From Halocatena pleomorpha (GTDB lineage: Archaea > Halobacteriota > Halobacteria > Halobacteriales > Haloarculaceae): a DNA stretch of 64,000 bases. The stretch is taken from contig NZ_RRCH01000011.1 in assembly GCF_003862495.1 (NCBI RefSeq), forward strand, positions 1 to 64,000, in the 5' to 3' direction. Below are positions 1 through 9,095 of the stretch, one piece after another. The stretch's first letter is position 1, and each line of letters starts with the position of its first letter. The notes beneath the pieces were generated by a model. That model did not search any database and was not told where the DNA came from. It was given only the letters and a program-made list of their open reading frames with translations. The position numbers and the translations under genes are program-made.

Positions 1-33
1 TGCGTGAGGGTGAGCTTCGCTCACCCGAACGCA
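1..33. repeat. Intergenic hairpin repeat, copy A
   Basis: An 8-bp perfect stem (GGGTGAGC at 8-15, GCTCACCC at 19-26) has a TTC loop, with an outer TGCG/CGCA stem at 1-4 and 30-33. The same 33 bases recur at 59922-59954 with two differences. It lies just upstream of ribH. It is followed by a run of A rather than T, so it is not a terminator for the + strand. Confidence 0.6.
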
Positions 34-82
34 AAAAAAGTGGAACGCCATCCCTTTGGGTTCGCCTCCCGACCCGACGGGT

Positions 83-490
83 ATGGTTTCACTTGGGTTG
101 GTGGTTTCCCAGTTCAGTAAGGAGGGACAGATCACCCACGAGATGGAAGAGCGCGCCCGGACCGCGGCGGCCGAACACGACGCGAAGATCGTTGCGACCG
201 TTCCGGTACCGGGATCGTACGACACGCCGCTGGCCGCCGATCGATTGGCACGACGGGACGATATCGACGCCGTTGCGGTGCTGGGTGCGATCGTCACCGG
301 CGACACCGACCACGACCAGGTCATCGCAGACGCCGCTGCTCAGGGGTTGACTGACGTATCCCTCAAACGGGATACGCCCGTCACGCTCGGCATCACCGGC
401 CCGGCAATGAGCGTCGACGAAGCCAACGCGCGCGTCGACCACGGTGCGACCGCTGTCGAAAGCGCTATCGATCTTGCGAAAACGTTGTGA
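83..490 (+). CDS. ribH: 6,7-dimethyl-8-ribityllumazine synthase
   Basis: RibH condenses 5-amino-6-ribitylaminouracil with 3,4-dihydroxy-2-butanone 4-phosphate, the penultimate step of riboflavin synthesis. The 135-residue protein has the short archaeal form, with the N-terminal strand VSLGLVVSQF and the motif GAIVTGDTDHDQV near residues 68-80. Its His-77 matches the conserved catalytic histidine of the family. An in-frame ATG exists 27 bases upstream, but the extra residues do not look like family sequence, so ATG 83 is preferred. The stop overlaps a GTG of the next frame, so co-transcription with the aminotransferase is likely. An FAD synthase gene lies less than 2 kb away on the other strand. 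Confidence 0.9.
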   Translation: MVSLGLVVSQFSKEGQITHEMEERARTAAAEHDAKIVATVPVPGSYDTPLAADRLARRDDIDAVAVLGAIVTGDTDHDQVIADAAAQGLTDVSLKRDTPVTLGITGPAMSVDEANARVDHGATAVESAIDLAKTL

Positions 491-504
491 ATGTGTACAC
501 GAGT

Positions 505-1653
505 ATGAGTATGAATTTCACAGAGCGCATCCAACGCGTCGAACCGAGCGCGACGATCGCCATCAGCAACCTTGCGTCCGAACTCGAAGCCGACGGCGTC
601 GATGTCGTCGATCTGAGCGTCGGTGAACCGGACTTTCCAACGCCCGAGCCGATCGTCGACGCGGCCAAAGACGCGATGGACGCCGGCCATACGGGGTACG
701 CGCCATCGAACGGAATCCCAGCGCTCCGGTCGGCCATCGCTGACTCCCTCGGAGAGCGCGGGCTGTCCTACGATCCTGAGGAGATCATGGTCACCCCCGG
801 CGGAAAACAAGCGTTGTTCGAAGTCGTACAGACACTCGTCGAAGACGGCAGCGAGGTCGTTCTCCTCGATCCGGCGTGGGTGTCCTACGAGGCGATGGTG
901 AAAATCGCCGGCGGATCACTCAAACGCGTTGATCTCACCCCCCACGATTTCCAACTCGAACCCGCTCTTCCCGAACTTGCTGAGACCGTCTCTGCACAGA
1001 CGGATCTCATGATCGTCAACTCCCCGAGCAACCCCTCTGGAGCGGTGTTCTCCGAGACGGCCCTCGACGGCGTGCGAGATCTCGCGGTGGAACACGACGT
1101 AACCGTCATCGCTGATGAGATGTACGATCGGATCACCTACGGCGTCGAACAGACGAGCCTCGGAACGCTCGATGGGATGGCAGACCGCACCGTCACCGTC
1201 AATGGGTTCTCCAAAGCGTATTCGATGACCGGCTGGCGACTGGGCTATTTCGCCGCGCCGGGCGATCTCGTCGATCAAGCGGACAAGCTCCAGTCCCATT
1301 CGGTCACGTGCGCGACGAACTTCGTCCAACACGCTGGTGTCGCCGCACTCACCGAATGCGAGGAGTACGTTACAGAGATGCGCGACGCGTTTGCCGAACG
1401 GCGCGATATGCTCGTGGATCTCTTCGACGACCATGGCGTAGATGTGCCCGTCGGTGACGGCGCGTTCTACATGATGGTACCTGTCGCGGACGACGACCAA
1501 CAGTGGTGTGAAAACGCCCTCTCAGAGGCCCACGTCGCCACCGTCCCCGGCAGCGCCTTCGGAACGCCCGGCTACGCGCGCCTGTCGTATGCAGCAAGCA
1601 CCGAGCGGCTCAAAGAAGGCGTCGACCGGCTCGCTGACAACGGTTACCTGTAA
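505..1653 (+). CDS. PLP-dependent aminotransferase, class I/II (aspartate aminotransferase-like)
   Basis: This 382-residue fold-type I enzyme transfers amino groups between an amino acid, probably aspartate or an aromatic, and a 2-oxo acid. Visible motifs are LSVGEPDFPTP near the N-terminus, the NSPSNPSGAVF segment, the aspartate of IADEMYDRI that pairs with the PLP ring, and the Schiff-base lysine in NGFSKAYSMTGWRLGY. A GTG at 487 and ATGs at 505 and 511 are possible starts; 505 keeps the usual FTERIQRVEPSATIAI beginning without overlapping ribH. Substrate cannot be fixed from sequence. Haloarchaea carry several paralogues, so I give no symbol. Confidence 0.88.
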   Translation: MSMNFTERIQRVEPSATIAISNLASELEADGVDVVDLSVGEPDFPTPEPIVDAAKDAMDAGHTGYAPSNGIPALRSAIADSLGERGLSYDPEEIMVTPGGKQALFEVVQTLVEDGSEVVLLDPAWVSYEAMVKIAGGSLKRVDLTPHDFQLEPALPELAETVSAQTDLMIVNSPSNPSGAVFSETALDGVRDLAVEHDVTVIADEMYDRITYGVEQTSLGTLDGMADRTVTVNGFSKAYSMTGWRLGYFAAPGDLVDQADKLQSHSVTCATNFVQHAGVAALTECEEYVTEMRDAFAERRDMLVDLFDDHGVDVPVGDGAFYMMVPVADDDQQWCENALSEAHVATVPGSAFGTPGYARLSYAASTERLKEGVDRLADNGYL

Positions 1654-1689
1654 GTCCGGTCGTTGCCGTCGTTTTCCCGACGGAATCCA

Positions 1690-2115
1690 TTAACACCGTT
1701 CCGTGCAGATCCGATCGATGATCTGTCCGGTTGAGAACAGTTCGCCATTGTACTGTGGCTCTCGCTCCGAAGCGCGCTCAACCGAGCAGTCGATCCCTCG
1801 GTCTGCCAGTGCGGCTTCGATGTCGCTTTCGTCGTGGTGTTGGTCGTGTCCCAACAGGATGATGTCGGGATCGATCCGTTCGATCGGAACGAAGATGTCC
1901 TCTGTGTGTCCCAGATGCGCTTGATCGACCATATCTAATGCCCCAACCATATCGCGGCGCTGGCGGTCGGGCAGAACGGGCTGGTCCTTGTGGGTTACGT
2001 TGCTCCGGCGAGCGATGATGACGTGGAGTTCTTCCCCCATCGCCTTACCTTCACGGAAGTAGTGCAGGTGACCTGGGTGGAGGATGTCGAAGGTCCCCTG
2101 GGCGACGACTCTCAT
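1690..2115 (-). CDS. ribL: FAD synthase (archaeal RibL type)
   Basis: RibL adenylylates FMN to FAD. The 141-residue protein is a single nucleotidyltransferase domain. It begins [18 protein letters not shown], which holds the HxGH signature at residues 13-16; the [18 protein letters not shown] segment is typical of the cytidylyltransferase-like family. The size matches the archaeal enzyme rather than the bifunctional bacterial RibF. Its start overlaps the stop of the JAMM gene as ATGA, which suggests translational coupling. Related nucleotidyltransferases with other substrates exist, but the nearby ribH supports the FAD assignment. Confidence 0.85.
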   Translation of the reverse strand: MRVVAQGTFDILHPGHLHYFREGKAMGEELHVIIARRSNVTHKDQPVLPDRQRRDMVGALDMVDQAHLGHTEDIFVPIERIDPDIILLGHDQHHDESDIEAALADRGIDCSVERASEREPQYNGELFSTGQIIDRICTERC

Positions 2116-2600
2116 CGGCGTAGCTCCTTATCGATGTCCGCCTGTGTGAAATCGAAGAACTGTTCTTCCGGATCCGACAGCGCTACATCGAGCACTGACA
2201 GCTCAGTGGGCGTTCCGTCCCGATCAAACGCCTGCCAGTCGGATTCCCCGTAGGGCGCACCGAGTATGATGTGAACCGATCCGCTCCCGAAGGTAGCGAT
2301 GTCGGCGTCGCTTGGCTGGAGGACGCCGTTGGGATGAGAGTGAACGGAGCCGACAGCCTGCCGGTCGTTCGGAACCATGTTCGTTTTCATCGTCGCGCTC
2401 ACCGGCGACGATTCCGTACCGGGGACGACGAGTACGTCGGTGATAACAGTGCCCGATTTTTCTAGTCCAAGTGACCGGGCGTCTTCACCGCGAAGCAACC
2501 CCATATACTCATCGGGGTGTGTGTTCTCGGCAGCCTCACGCGCGAACGTGAGCGTCTCCTCGGCAATGCCGAGAATCTCGTCCGAGCGAAACAGGCGCAT
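2112..2600 (-). CDS. JAMM/MPN-domain metalloprotease (putative desampylase-like)
   Basis: JAMM proteins are zinc isopeptidases; haloarchaeal members remove SAMP modifiers from proteins. The motif is intact: Glu-31 in PDEYMG, then SVHSHPNG with His-87 and His-89, and the following SDAD giving Ser-97 and Asp-100. The open frame reaches ATG 2684, but those 28 extra residues are low in similarity to the family, so ATG 2600 (162 residues) is preferred. The gene leads a two-gene unit with ribL. Activity on SAMP conjugates is inferred from the family and not visible here. Confidence 0.82.
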   Translation of the reverse strand: MRLFRSDEILGIAEETLTFAREAAENTHPDEYMGLLRGEDARSLGLEKSGTVITDVLVVPGTESSPVSATMKTNMVPNDRQAVGSVHSHPNGVLQPSDADIATFGSGSVHIILGAPYGESDWQAFDRDGTPTELSVLDVALSDPEEQFFDFTQADIDKELRR

Positions 2601-2787
2601 ATCTACTAAGAGGATCCGGTTTCCATCTAAGGGTTCCGAAACGGGTGGCCACCGCTCGCGGGTGGTATCCTGCGTCTCACCCATTCCTGAGCCGATTCAA
2701 CCGATCTGTTTTTGAGTATGGACAGAATTTAGACAAAGGTCGTTCGAAAGGGAAGCGTTAACACCGACGAGTGCCGAGTTCGGGGAA

Positions 2788-4656
2788 ATGCCACCTTCAC
2801 GCGTCTCTATCACTATTGTCTACGACCTTGCACCGAACTGTACGATGGACGATGTCGAGGTCGGTGAGCATTATCACGCCACAGTCAACGGTGTCGCCGA
2901 TTACGGTGTCTTCGTGGACCTCTCAGACAATCTCTCGGGACTGGTTCACGAATCGAAGCTTCTCGATGAGTACGAGTACGGCGATTCGCTCATCGTTGAG
3001 TTGGATGAGGTCCTTGACAATGGCGATCTGAGCTTCAGCGAGGCCCAGCCAACCGAATACCGAACGGATGTCATCGAGCCGGGACAGCTCATCACCGCGG
3101 CTGCTCTCGATGACAACATTGGCGATCCCGTCCATTTCGTCGGTGAGATCATTCAGATCCGCCAAACCTCTGGGCCGACGATCTTTCAGGTCCGAGACGA
3201 AGTTGGTGTCGTTCCGTGTGCCGGCTTCGAGGAGGCTGGTGTTCGCGCGTATCCAGAGTACGAGATCGGTGACATCGTTCGGGCGTCTGGCACTGTCGAG
3301 CAACACGACGGTGGGAAACAACTCGAAATCGATCAGTTAGAACCAGTTCCGAACGCCGAGGAAGTGCGCGCACAGATCGACGAATCGCTCGACGCAGTCG
3401 CGGAACCCAACGATGTCGCTCCGTTGGTCGACTGGCCGGAACTCGATACCATCCTCTCAGACCTCTCTGACGTTGCGAAAACGCTTCGTCGGGCTGTGCT
3501 TGATGGGCGTCCGATCCGAATCCGCCACCATGCCGACGGTGACGGCATGTGTGCCAGTATTCCGCTCCAACTCGCGCTCGAACGGTTCATCGAGGAGCGA
3601 TACGAAACGCCCGAAGCCTCCGAATATCTGCTTCGCCGCCTGCCGAGCAAAGCCCCATTCTACGAAATGGAAGACGTGACGCGCGACCTCAACCACTCGT
3701 TGTCCGACCGGGACCGTCACGGGCAGAAGCTGCCGCTGTTTTTGATGCTCGACAACGGCTCGACTGAGGAGGACACGCCTGCATACCGGACGCTTGCTGA
3801 ATACGACATTCCGATCGTCGTCGTCGACCACCACCATCCGGATCCGGACGCCGTCGAGCCGTTGGTCACACAGCACGTCAATCCGTATCTGCACGACGAG
3901 GATTACCGTGTCACGACCGGTATGATGTCAACTGAACTCGCGCGGATGATCGATCCCGAGCTGACGGCGGATCTCAAACACGTCCCGGCCGTTGCGGGAT
4001 TGTGTGATCGCTCGCGCGCAGACGCGATGGACGCGTATCTCTCGCTCGCCGCCGACGCCGGCTACGACGAAGCCGACATCGAGGACATTGGTGAGGCGCT
4101 CGATTACGCCGCGTTTTGGCTCCGGTATGACGACGGTAACGGTTTCGTCAACGACGTACTCGATGTGGGTTGTGACGATTCCGGGCGACACGAGGAGTTG
4201 GTGTCGTTTCTCGCTGACCGGGCCGAACGCGACCGTGACCGCCAACTCGACGTAACACTTTCCCACACTGACCACGAGCAGCTTGCTAACGGTGCACACT
4301 TGTACCGAATCGATGTCGAACATCACGCCCACCGCTTCACCTATCCAGCGCCGGGGAAGACAACGGGCGCGGTCCACGACGAGATGGTGACGAAACACGA
4401 CGGCGATCCCGTGATCACGATCGGTTATGGGCCGGATTTCGCCGTGCTCCGGAGCGATGGTGTGCGCCTCGACATTCCTGAGATGGTCGCCACCTTAGCA
4501 GAAGAATACCCCGAAGCGGGGGTCAGCGGTGGGGGACACCTCGTTGTGGGTTCGATCAAATTCGTCTCTGGCCAGCGGCAGGCGGTGGTTGACGCGCTCG
4601 TCGAGAAGATGGCCGACGCCGATATCGACGAACAGCTCCGAAGCACCCTACTGTAG
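2788..4656 (+). CDS. S1/OB-fold and DHH-family phosphoesterase (RecJ-like nuclease)
   Basis: Three domains can be read in this 622-residue protein: an S1 RNA-binding domain at about 20-85 (VNGVADYGVFVDLSD), an OB-fold at about 115-185, and a DHH phosphoesterase from about 240. The catalytic motifs are complete: HHADGDG at 247-253, LDNGS at 321-325 and VVVDHHHPDPD at 344-354, with a late SGGGH of DHHA1. RecJ-family DHH enzymes degrade single-stranded DNA or RNA in a 5'-3' or 3'-5' direction with Mn2+. The S1 domain hints at RNA substrates. ATG 2845 is an alternative start, but the VYDLAPNCTMDDVEVG beginning resembles haloarchaeal relatives, so 2788 is kept. Confidence 0.85.
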   Translation: MPPSRVSITIVYDLAPNCTMDDVEVGEHYHATVNGVADYGVFVDLSDNLSGLVHESKLLDEYEYGDSLIVELDEVLDNGDLSFSEAQPTEYRTDVIEPGQLITAAALDDNIGDPVHFVGEIIQIRQTSGPTIFQVRDEVGVVPCAGFEEAGVRAYPEYEIGDIVRASGTVEQHDGGKQLEIDQLEPVPNAEEVRAQIDESLDAVAEPNDVAPLVDWPELDTILSDLSDVAKTLRRAVLDGRPIRIRHHADGDGMCASIPLQLALERFIEERYETPEASEYLLRRLPSKAPFYEMEDVTRDLNHSLSDRDRHGQKLPLFLMLDNGSTEEDTPAYRTLAEYDIPIVVVDHHHPDPDAVEPLVTQHVNPYLHDEDYRVTTGMMSTELARMIDPELTADLKHVPAVAGLCDRSRADAMDAYLSLAADAGYDEADIEDIGEALDYAAFWLRYDDGNGFVNDVLDVGCDDSGRHEELVSFLADRAERDRDRQLDVTLSHTDHEQLANGAHLYRIDVEHHAHRFTYPAPGKTTGAVHDEMVTKHDGDPVITIGYGPDFAVLRSDGVRLDIPEMVATLAEEYPEAGVSGGGHLVVGSIKFVSGQRQAVVDALVEKMADADIDEQLRSTLL

Positions 4657-4664
4657 CTGTCATT

Positions 4665-6329
4665 TCACTGGTCGCGTTCAAAGTCGATCGTTTTAGCGAG
4701 TACTAACGCGATCAGCAGGAGGATCCCGATCGCGGCGATGATTCCAACCGGAAGTCCGCCGTCAGTCTCGCCTCCCCAGTCCCGTTCGAACACCGCTTTG
4801 TAGTAGCTTCCGGCCGCATCTCCTGTGAGGACGACCATGACTTCCCGGTTCTCTCGGGCGGATTCCTCGTTCCAGTTGAGGCTGCCAACAACGACGTGTT
4901 TGCCATCGATGATCACTCCCTTCGCGTGGATCTTCTCATAGCGATCGTTCGGCTCCGCAAGCTTCGCTTCGAGCGGGAGATCCTGCTCGGCTGCAATCCG
5001 GTTGAGGTGCTCAACGAGCGCGCTGTTTTCCTCGCTGACGTACCATTCATCGCTAAGGAGGAGACGAACATCGACACCCCGGCGCGCGGCCCTGAGCACC
5101 GCCTTCGTGAATGGACCGTCGGGACCGGCAGTCGACACCTGTACAACTCGGATCGTTTCGGTGGCGTTGTCGATCAGATCGATCACCCCCGATTCTGCGT
5201 TGTCGGGCGCAACGAGCAACTGCGCCCGATCGATGGGTACCCGCTTGGAATCGAATTCAGATGGATAGGATTCGAACGCCTGACCGGTCGCCTCGAACGT
5301 TTCGTTTCGACGAAACTCCGACCACGGCGTCGTGTCCTTCCAACCGGTATCTGCTCGAAACACCCCAGCCAATCGGTCGGTGAGTGCTGCATCATTGACG
5401 ATCGCGCCCCACCCCCGACTTGACCGACCACCGACCCCCGATGGTTTCCAATTTTCTGTCATCACGAGCGAGCGATCGTCCACGACGGCGTATTTCGCGT
5501 GGTGGTAGGCGTATCGCGCCCGTTCACCACCAAGGACGTGGACTTCGATACCTGCCGCCACTAGTCGGTCAAGGACTGTCGCCTCGTGGGTCGAGATTCC
5601 GCCGACGGGACCACCATCAACGAGCACCTCGACGTGGACACCACGCCGGTGTGCCCGGATCAGTGTAGTGGCAATCGTCTCGGACGTGAACGTGTAGCCG
5701 CCGATCAGGATCTGATCGGTAGCGGAATCGAGTGCGTCACGGGGAACGTCAGGCGAATCCGGAAGCACGAACAGCTTTGAGGACGCCGCTCCCGTTTCGA
5801 ACACCGAAACGGTGGTGTGACCGAGAGGCTGCCAGTTCCATCGCTCACCGGTCTGCTGGTATCGTTCTCCTTCCGGTGCGGTGTCGTACTCGACTGTATC
5901 GATCGATGTGTTGTCCTGTACGAGACGGAGCCGCTCGCCGCTGTTGGTAAGCGCCAGCGTTCCTCCGAGCGGTTCAACCGACTTCTCCACTGCGGTTTCG
6001 GCCGCCGCTGGCTCCGTCGAGAGCACGACCCGGCCGCTCACTGTCGTATTTGGTAACGAGGCGGTCGATTCCCCATCACGGAACTGCCAGCCGCTCACGT
6101 TCGTGGCGTTTGGAACGTCGATAACGATGAACTCACCGGCGTCACTCTCTGTGACTGGGTTCGGATACACACCGACGATTTCGGCGGCGGCGGTCGCTGA
6201 TTCGTCTGCGACTGCCGTCGGGGAAACGCCTGCGAACGCCGAGACGACGAACAACGTGATGATCGTGCAAGCCAGTCTTACCGCTTGTGAGTTACGTTTA
6301 CCCCCTGCGGCTCTCGTCGTCGTTCCCAC
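4665..6329 (-). CDS. Secreted, membrane-anchored phospholipase D-like protein
   Basis: This 554-residue protein has an N-terminal hydrophobic signal (about 17-40), a beta-rich lamin-tail-like region (about 48-165: EIVGVYPNPVTESDAGEF), two PLD-type domains and a C-terminal membrane helix at about 526-546 followed by a short charged tail. HKD motif 1 is HHAKYAVVDD with His-277, Lys-279 and Asp-284. Motif 2 is KIHAKGVIID with His-468, Lys-470 and Asp-475, followed by GSLNW. Both catalytic half-sites therefore look intact. Most of the protein should face outside the cell. PLD-fold proteins cut phosphodiesters in lipids or nucleic acids, and which applies here is not known. It is convergent with the DHH gene, 8 bases apart. 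Confidence 0.85.
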   Translation of the reverse strand: MGTTTRAAGGKRNSQAVRLACTIITLFVVSAFAGVSPTAVADESATAAAEIVGVYPNPVTESDAGEFIVIDVPNATNVSGWQFRDGESTASLPNTTVSGRVVLSTEPAAAETAVEKSVEPLGGTLALTNSGERLRLVQDNTSIDTVEYDTAPEGERYQQTGERWNWQPLGHTTVSVFETGAASSKLFVLPDSPDVPRDALDSATDQILIGGYTFTSETIATTLIRAHRRGVHVEVLVDGGPVGGISTHEATVLDRLVAAGIEVHVLGGERARYAYHHAKYAVVDDRSLVMTENWKPSGVGGRSSRGWGAIVNDAALTDRLAGVFRADTGWKDTTPWSEFRRNETFEATGQAFESYPSEFDSKRVPIDRAQLLVAPDNAESGVIDLIDNATETIRVVQVSTAGPDGPFTKAVLRAARRGVDVRLLLSDEWYVSEENSALVEHLNRIAAEQDLPLEAKLAEPNDRYEKIHAKGVIIDGKHVVVGSLNWNEESARENREVMVVLTGDAAGSYYKAVFERDWGGETDGGLPVGIIAAIGILLLIALVLAKTIDFERDQ

Positions 6330-6386
6330 AACCGCGATGGATGCGCTATTCGATATAAAATTACGCCCAGTTCACCGACGCGGCCG

Positions 6387-7673
6387 TCAAACCGCCTCGG
6401 CGTCGTTGTCAGCCGTGGCCGTCGTGGCTCGTTCGGCTTCGGCCTGAACGAGATACGACCGGTCATCGTCGTAGTCGCTCGCGTGTTCGAGCGCTGTCCG
6501 GGTACCGATCCGATTGAGTGCCCACGCGGCACTCGCTCGCACTGTGTCGTCGTCGTCGTCGTCGAGTTGTTCGGCCAGCGGCTCAACAGCACGAGTGTCA
6601 CCGATGCGCCCGAGTGCCTTGGCGGCCGCGCTACGGACCGATGGCGAATCAGCAACGAGCCGATTAGCCACGGCTTGGGTCGCCTCTTCGGAACCGATCT
6701 CTCCGAGAGCCTTGAGCGTTACCGTCTGTAAGACGGGATCGCCATCCTCTTCGATGAACGGGACCAGCGTCTCGACGGCCCGGTCGTCACCGATCTTTCC
6801 AAGCACCTCGATCGATTTTTGGCCTCGCCTTTGCGCGCGCTGGTTCATCTCCTCGAACGCGGCTTGAGGTCCCATCCGGGCCAGTGCGTCGAGACAGTTC
6901 TCCTCCATGAATTCCGAGGCGAGTTTGTCGAGCGCGAGCAGGATCGGTTCAGGATCGTTGTCCGATTCTGCGATCCGAATTACGGTGAGTTCTGGAGGGT
7001 AGTCCTTGCGGTTTTTCGGAGTAAGAACGTCGTAAAACCCTTGCCGTTCGAGTTGCTTGCGTACCGTTAGGTCGCTCCACTCCTGTGCCTCGTCGATCTC
7101 GGTTTGGAGCGTCTCGGTCGCTTCGAGGACGATCTCGATTGTTTCCGTATTGTCGTCGGGGTGGAGTTGTGCGGATTCGACGGCGTCAATTGCCGCTTCG
7201 AGCGCAGTAGCCGCCTCGTCTGCCGAAGTCGGTTCGTGTGCGATGTCGGTTTCGATGGCTCCAGAAACCGTTTCCACGAACGTCTCGACAGCGCTGGCAA
7301 CGTCGGCGTCCCCCTGTTCAGTCCATCGGGTATCAGTGATCTGGGAAGCGATCGATTCGATCTCCTCGGTGGCGTCGCTCGCGTACGGTCCGCGCTGCTC
7401 TTCCAACTCCTCGCGGCTCTCGTCTGCACGCTCTTGGAGGCGAACGCGTGGGGACTCTTCGTCCTCATCAGCTTCGTCCTCGTCCGGTGCTGGAAGCTGT
7501 TCGATCTCTTCATCCACCACGTCGAGTTCTGCCTCGATGTCGTCGAGTTCCGCCTCTGTTGACGCGGCTTCGAGCGATTCCTCGATCGCATCGAGCCGAT
7601 CGACGATCTTCTCGGGATCGGGGGCGGATCCATCCGAGTCCGTTGCCGTCGTTTCGTCGTCCCCGTTGCTCAT
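6387..7673 (-). CDS. HEAT-repeat protein with acidic N-terminus
   Basis: The 428-residue protein is strongly acidic and predicted to be helical or coiled coil over its first 200 residues (long runs of D and E). It then has about four HEAT/PBS-lyase-type helical repeats from about 270 to 400, for example VEVL/IEVLGKIGDDRAVETL, LKALGEIGSEEATQAV and AAKALGRIGDTRAVEPL. Such repeats are protein-binding scaffolds and show no catalytic residues. A D-rich insertion (DDDDDD) sits inside the last repeat. A specific partner cannot be proposed. The C-terminus is an Ala/Thr-rich tail. Confidence 0.8.
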   Translation of the reverse strand: MSNGDDETTATDSDGSAPDPEKIVDRLDAIEESLEAASTEAELDDIEAELDVVDEEIEQLPAPDEDEADEDEESPRVRLQERADESREELEEQRGPYASDATEEIESIASQITDTRWTEQGDADVASAVETFVETVSGAIETDIAHEPTSADEAATALEAAIDAVESAQLHPDDNTETIEIVLEATETLQTEIDEAQEWSDLTVRKQLERQGFYDVLTPKNRKDYPPELTVIRIAESDNDPEPILLALDKLASEFMEENCLDALARMGPQAAFEEMNQRAQRRGQKSIEVLGKIGDDRAVETLVPFIEEDGDPVLQTVTLKALGEIGSEEATQAVANRLVADSPSVRSAAAKALGRIGDTRAVEPLAEQLDDDDDDTVRASAAWALNRIGTRTALEHASDYDDDRSYLVQAEAERATTATADNDAEAV

Positions 7674-7793
7674 GCATCAGACTGCGATAGTCCCAGCCAA
7701 GAGCGTTTCCTTTCGAAGCACGACACACCTCGATGATCGGGATCTGGTATCGAAAACCGCCGGGTCTATATTTTCGTGGTCGCTACCACCGCT

Positions 7794-8225
7794 ATGGATC
7801 GGCGCGCGTTTTTGGCGACGGCAGCAGGACTCACGAGCGCCACGCTTGCAGGGTGTTTCGCTTCAGGATCGCTCTCCGCTACTGAGTACGATATCGGCAT
7901 GGCGTCGAACGCGTTTACGCCCGACCACTACACCACCTCTGTCGGTGAGACCGTCGTTTGGGGTAACACCAACTCCCGCGCTCACTCTGTGACCGCCTAC
8001 GAAAACGCAATTCCAGACGAGGCCGATTACTTCGCTTCTGGCGGCTTCGACACTACAACTGCTGCCAGAGAATCGTGGCGGGAGCACAACGGACGTGATG
8101 GCGGCAAAATCCTCACCGGACAGACGTACTCACACACCTTCGAGGTGCCAGGGACGTACAGCTACTTTTGCATTCCACACGAGAAAGTCATGACCGGCGT
8201 GATCGTCGTCGAAGAAAAGAAGTAA
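7794..8225 (+). CDS. Halocyanin-like blue copper lipoprotein
   Basis: The 143-residue protein starts DRRAFLATAAG, a twin-arginine-type signal, and has an LAGC lipobox with Cys-21 as the likely lipid attachment site, so it should be tethered to the outer face of the membrane. A plastocyanin-like fold follows. The type 1 copper ligands can be placed: His-64 in RAHSV, then Cys-126, His-129 and Met-133 in YFCIPHEKVM. Halocyanins carry single electrons between membrane complexes. An ATG 18 bases upstream is in frame, but the signal peptide fits the 7794 start better. It is convergent with eS1, 4 bases apart. Confidence 0.87.
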   Translation: MDRRAFLATAAGLTSATLAGCFASGSLSATEYDIGMASNAFTPDHYTTSVGETVVWGNTNSRAHSVTAYENAIPDEADYFASGGFDTTTAARESWREHNGRDGGKILTGQTYSHTFEVPGTYSYFCIPHEKVMTGVIVVEEKK

Positions 8226-8229
8226 AGGG

Positions 8230-8871
8230 TTACTCGTCGAGTTCGACGTCGTCGCCTTCGACACTAACCGACGTTGCCTGTTCTTCTGCGATCTCTTCGG
8301 GGTGCGCTTCGAGCGTCGCTTTCTGGATCTCGACGCGTCGGAGCGGATAGATCGTTTTTGCTTCGTTGTAGATCCCACCTGACAGCCGACCGGAGACGAT
8401 GCCGTCGATGAACTCTTCGAACGTTCGCTCTTCGGCAGCTGTCTCTACAATGTCGGTCATCTGCCGCCGGATCGCCTTCTCCTGGCTGTGATCGGCCTTC
8501 TTGGTGGTGTAAGCGACAGGCTGAACCTGTATCCGGTAGTCATCGGCCGTGAGGACGGTTACGAATGCGCCGATCTTCGAAGAGCCTCGGCGGACGAGGC
8601 TCCGGAGATAGTCGCGCGTGAGTTCGTGTTTGATGAACTCCGTGTAGGCGCTGTCGCTTCCCACATCCCTGATTTTGAATGTGAGTTTGGTGTTGTTCTC
8701 GCTGGCGTCGTTTCGCAACGCGCCGAGCGTCGTTTCGATTGTTCGCCCGTCGAGTTGTTCGGGCTCCCGTGCGACTGTTTCACCGAGTTCGGCCCGGTCG
8801 AACTGCTCCGGGGCGAACACCGTGTACCAGCGTTTCTCTCGCTTTTGTCGTGAGACTGATCGTTCACTCAT
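8230..8871 (-). CDS. rps3ae: 30S ribosomal protein eS1 (S3Ae)
   Basis: This 213-residue protein is recognised by its N-terminal QKREKRWYTVFAPEQFDR, the central TLGALRNDASENNTKLTFKI region and the DYLRSLVRRGSSKI segment, all typical of archaeal/eukaryotic S3Ae. It binds the platform of the small subunit. Its start lies inside the end of pcc1 (8-base overlap), and it is the last gene of the uS15 - RecJ-like - pcc1 - eS1 operon. Confidence 0.95.
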   Translation of the reverse strand: MSERSVSRQKREKRWYTVFAPEQFDRAELGETVAREPEQLDGRTIETTLGALRNDASENNTKLTFKIRDVGSDSAYTEFIKHELTRDYLRSLVRRGSSKIGAFVTVLTADDYRIQVQPVAYTTKKADHSQEKAIRRQMTDIVETAAEERTFEEFIDGIVSGRLSGGIYNEAKTIYPLRRVEIQKATLEAHPEEIAEEQATSVSVEGDDVELDE

Positions 8872-9094
8872 GATTGGTTGTCGTGTCGTTCGTCAACTGT
8901 GCTGCTACTGTAAGATTTGTAACGTAATCGTCCACCGTCGTCCGCAAGCCGCCGGTCGTCTCCCGTTCGATCTCGGTTACGATCGTGCCATCACACACCG
9001 TCGTCGTCATCTCCTCGGTGTTGTCCGGTGTGAGGGCCGCTGCGATGACACTCGCGTTATCCGTCTCCGTCCGGATGGTTGCTCGACGTGACAT
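8864..9094 (-). CDS. pcc1: KEOPS complex subunit Pcc1
   Basis: Pcc1 is the small dimerising subunit of KEOPS, which makes the t6A37 modification on ANN-decoding tRNAs. The 76-residue protein has the family's alpha/beta pattern: a first strand RRATIRTETDNASVIAAAL, a middle strand around TIVTEIERET and a long C-terminal helix LRTTVDDYVTNLTVAAQL. It starts 1 base after the RecJ-like stop and overlaps the eS1 start, so translational coupling is likely. Placement in a ribosomal-protein operon is the common haloarchaeal arrangement. Confidence 0.88.
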   Translation of the reverse strand: MSRRATIRTETDNASVIAAALTPDNTEEMTTTVCDGTIVTEIERETTGGLRTTVDDYVTNLTVAAQLTNDTTTNHE

Positions 9095-9095
9095 C

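Noticed and set aside
7057-7992. 311-codon plus-strand frame rich in Ser
   Set aside because: Shadow of the HEAT-repeat gene; the Ser-rich composition is typical of the opposite frame of acidic coding sequence.
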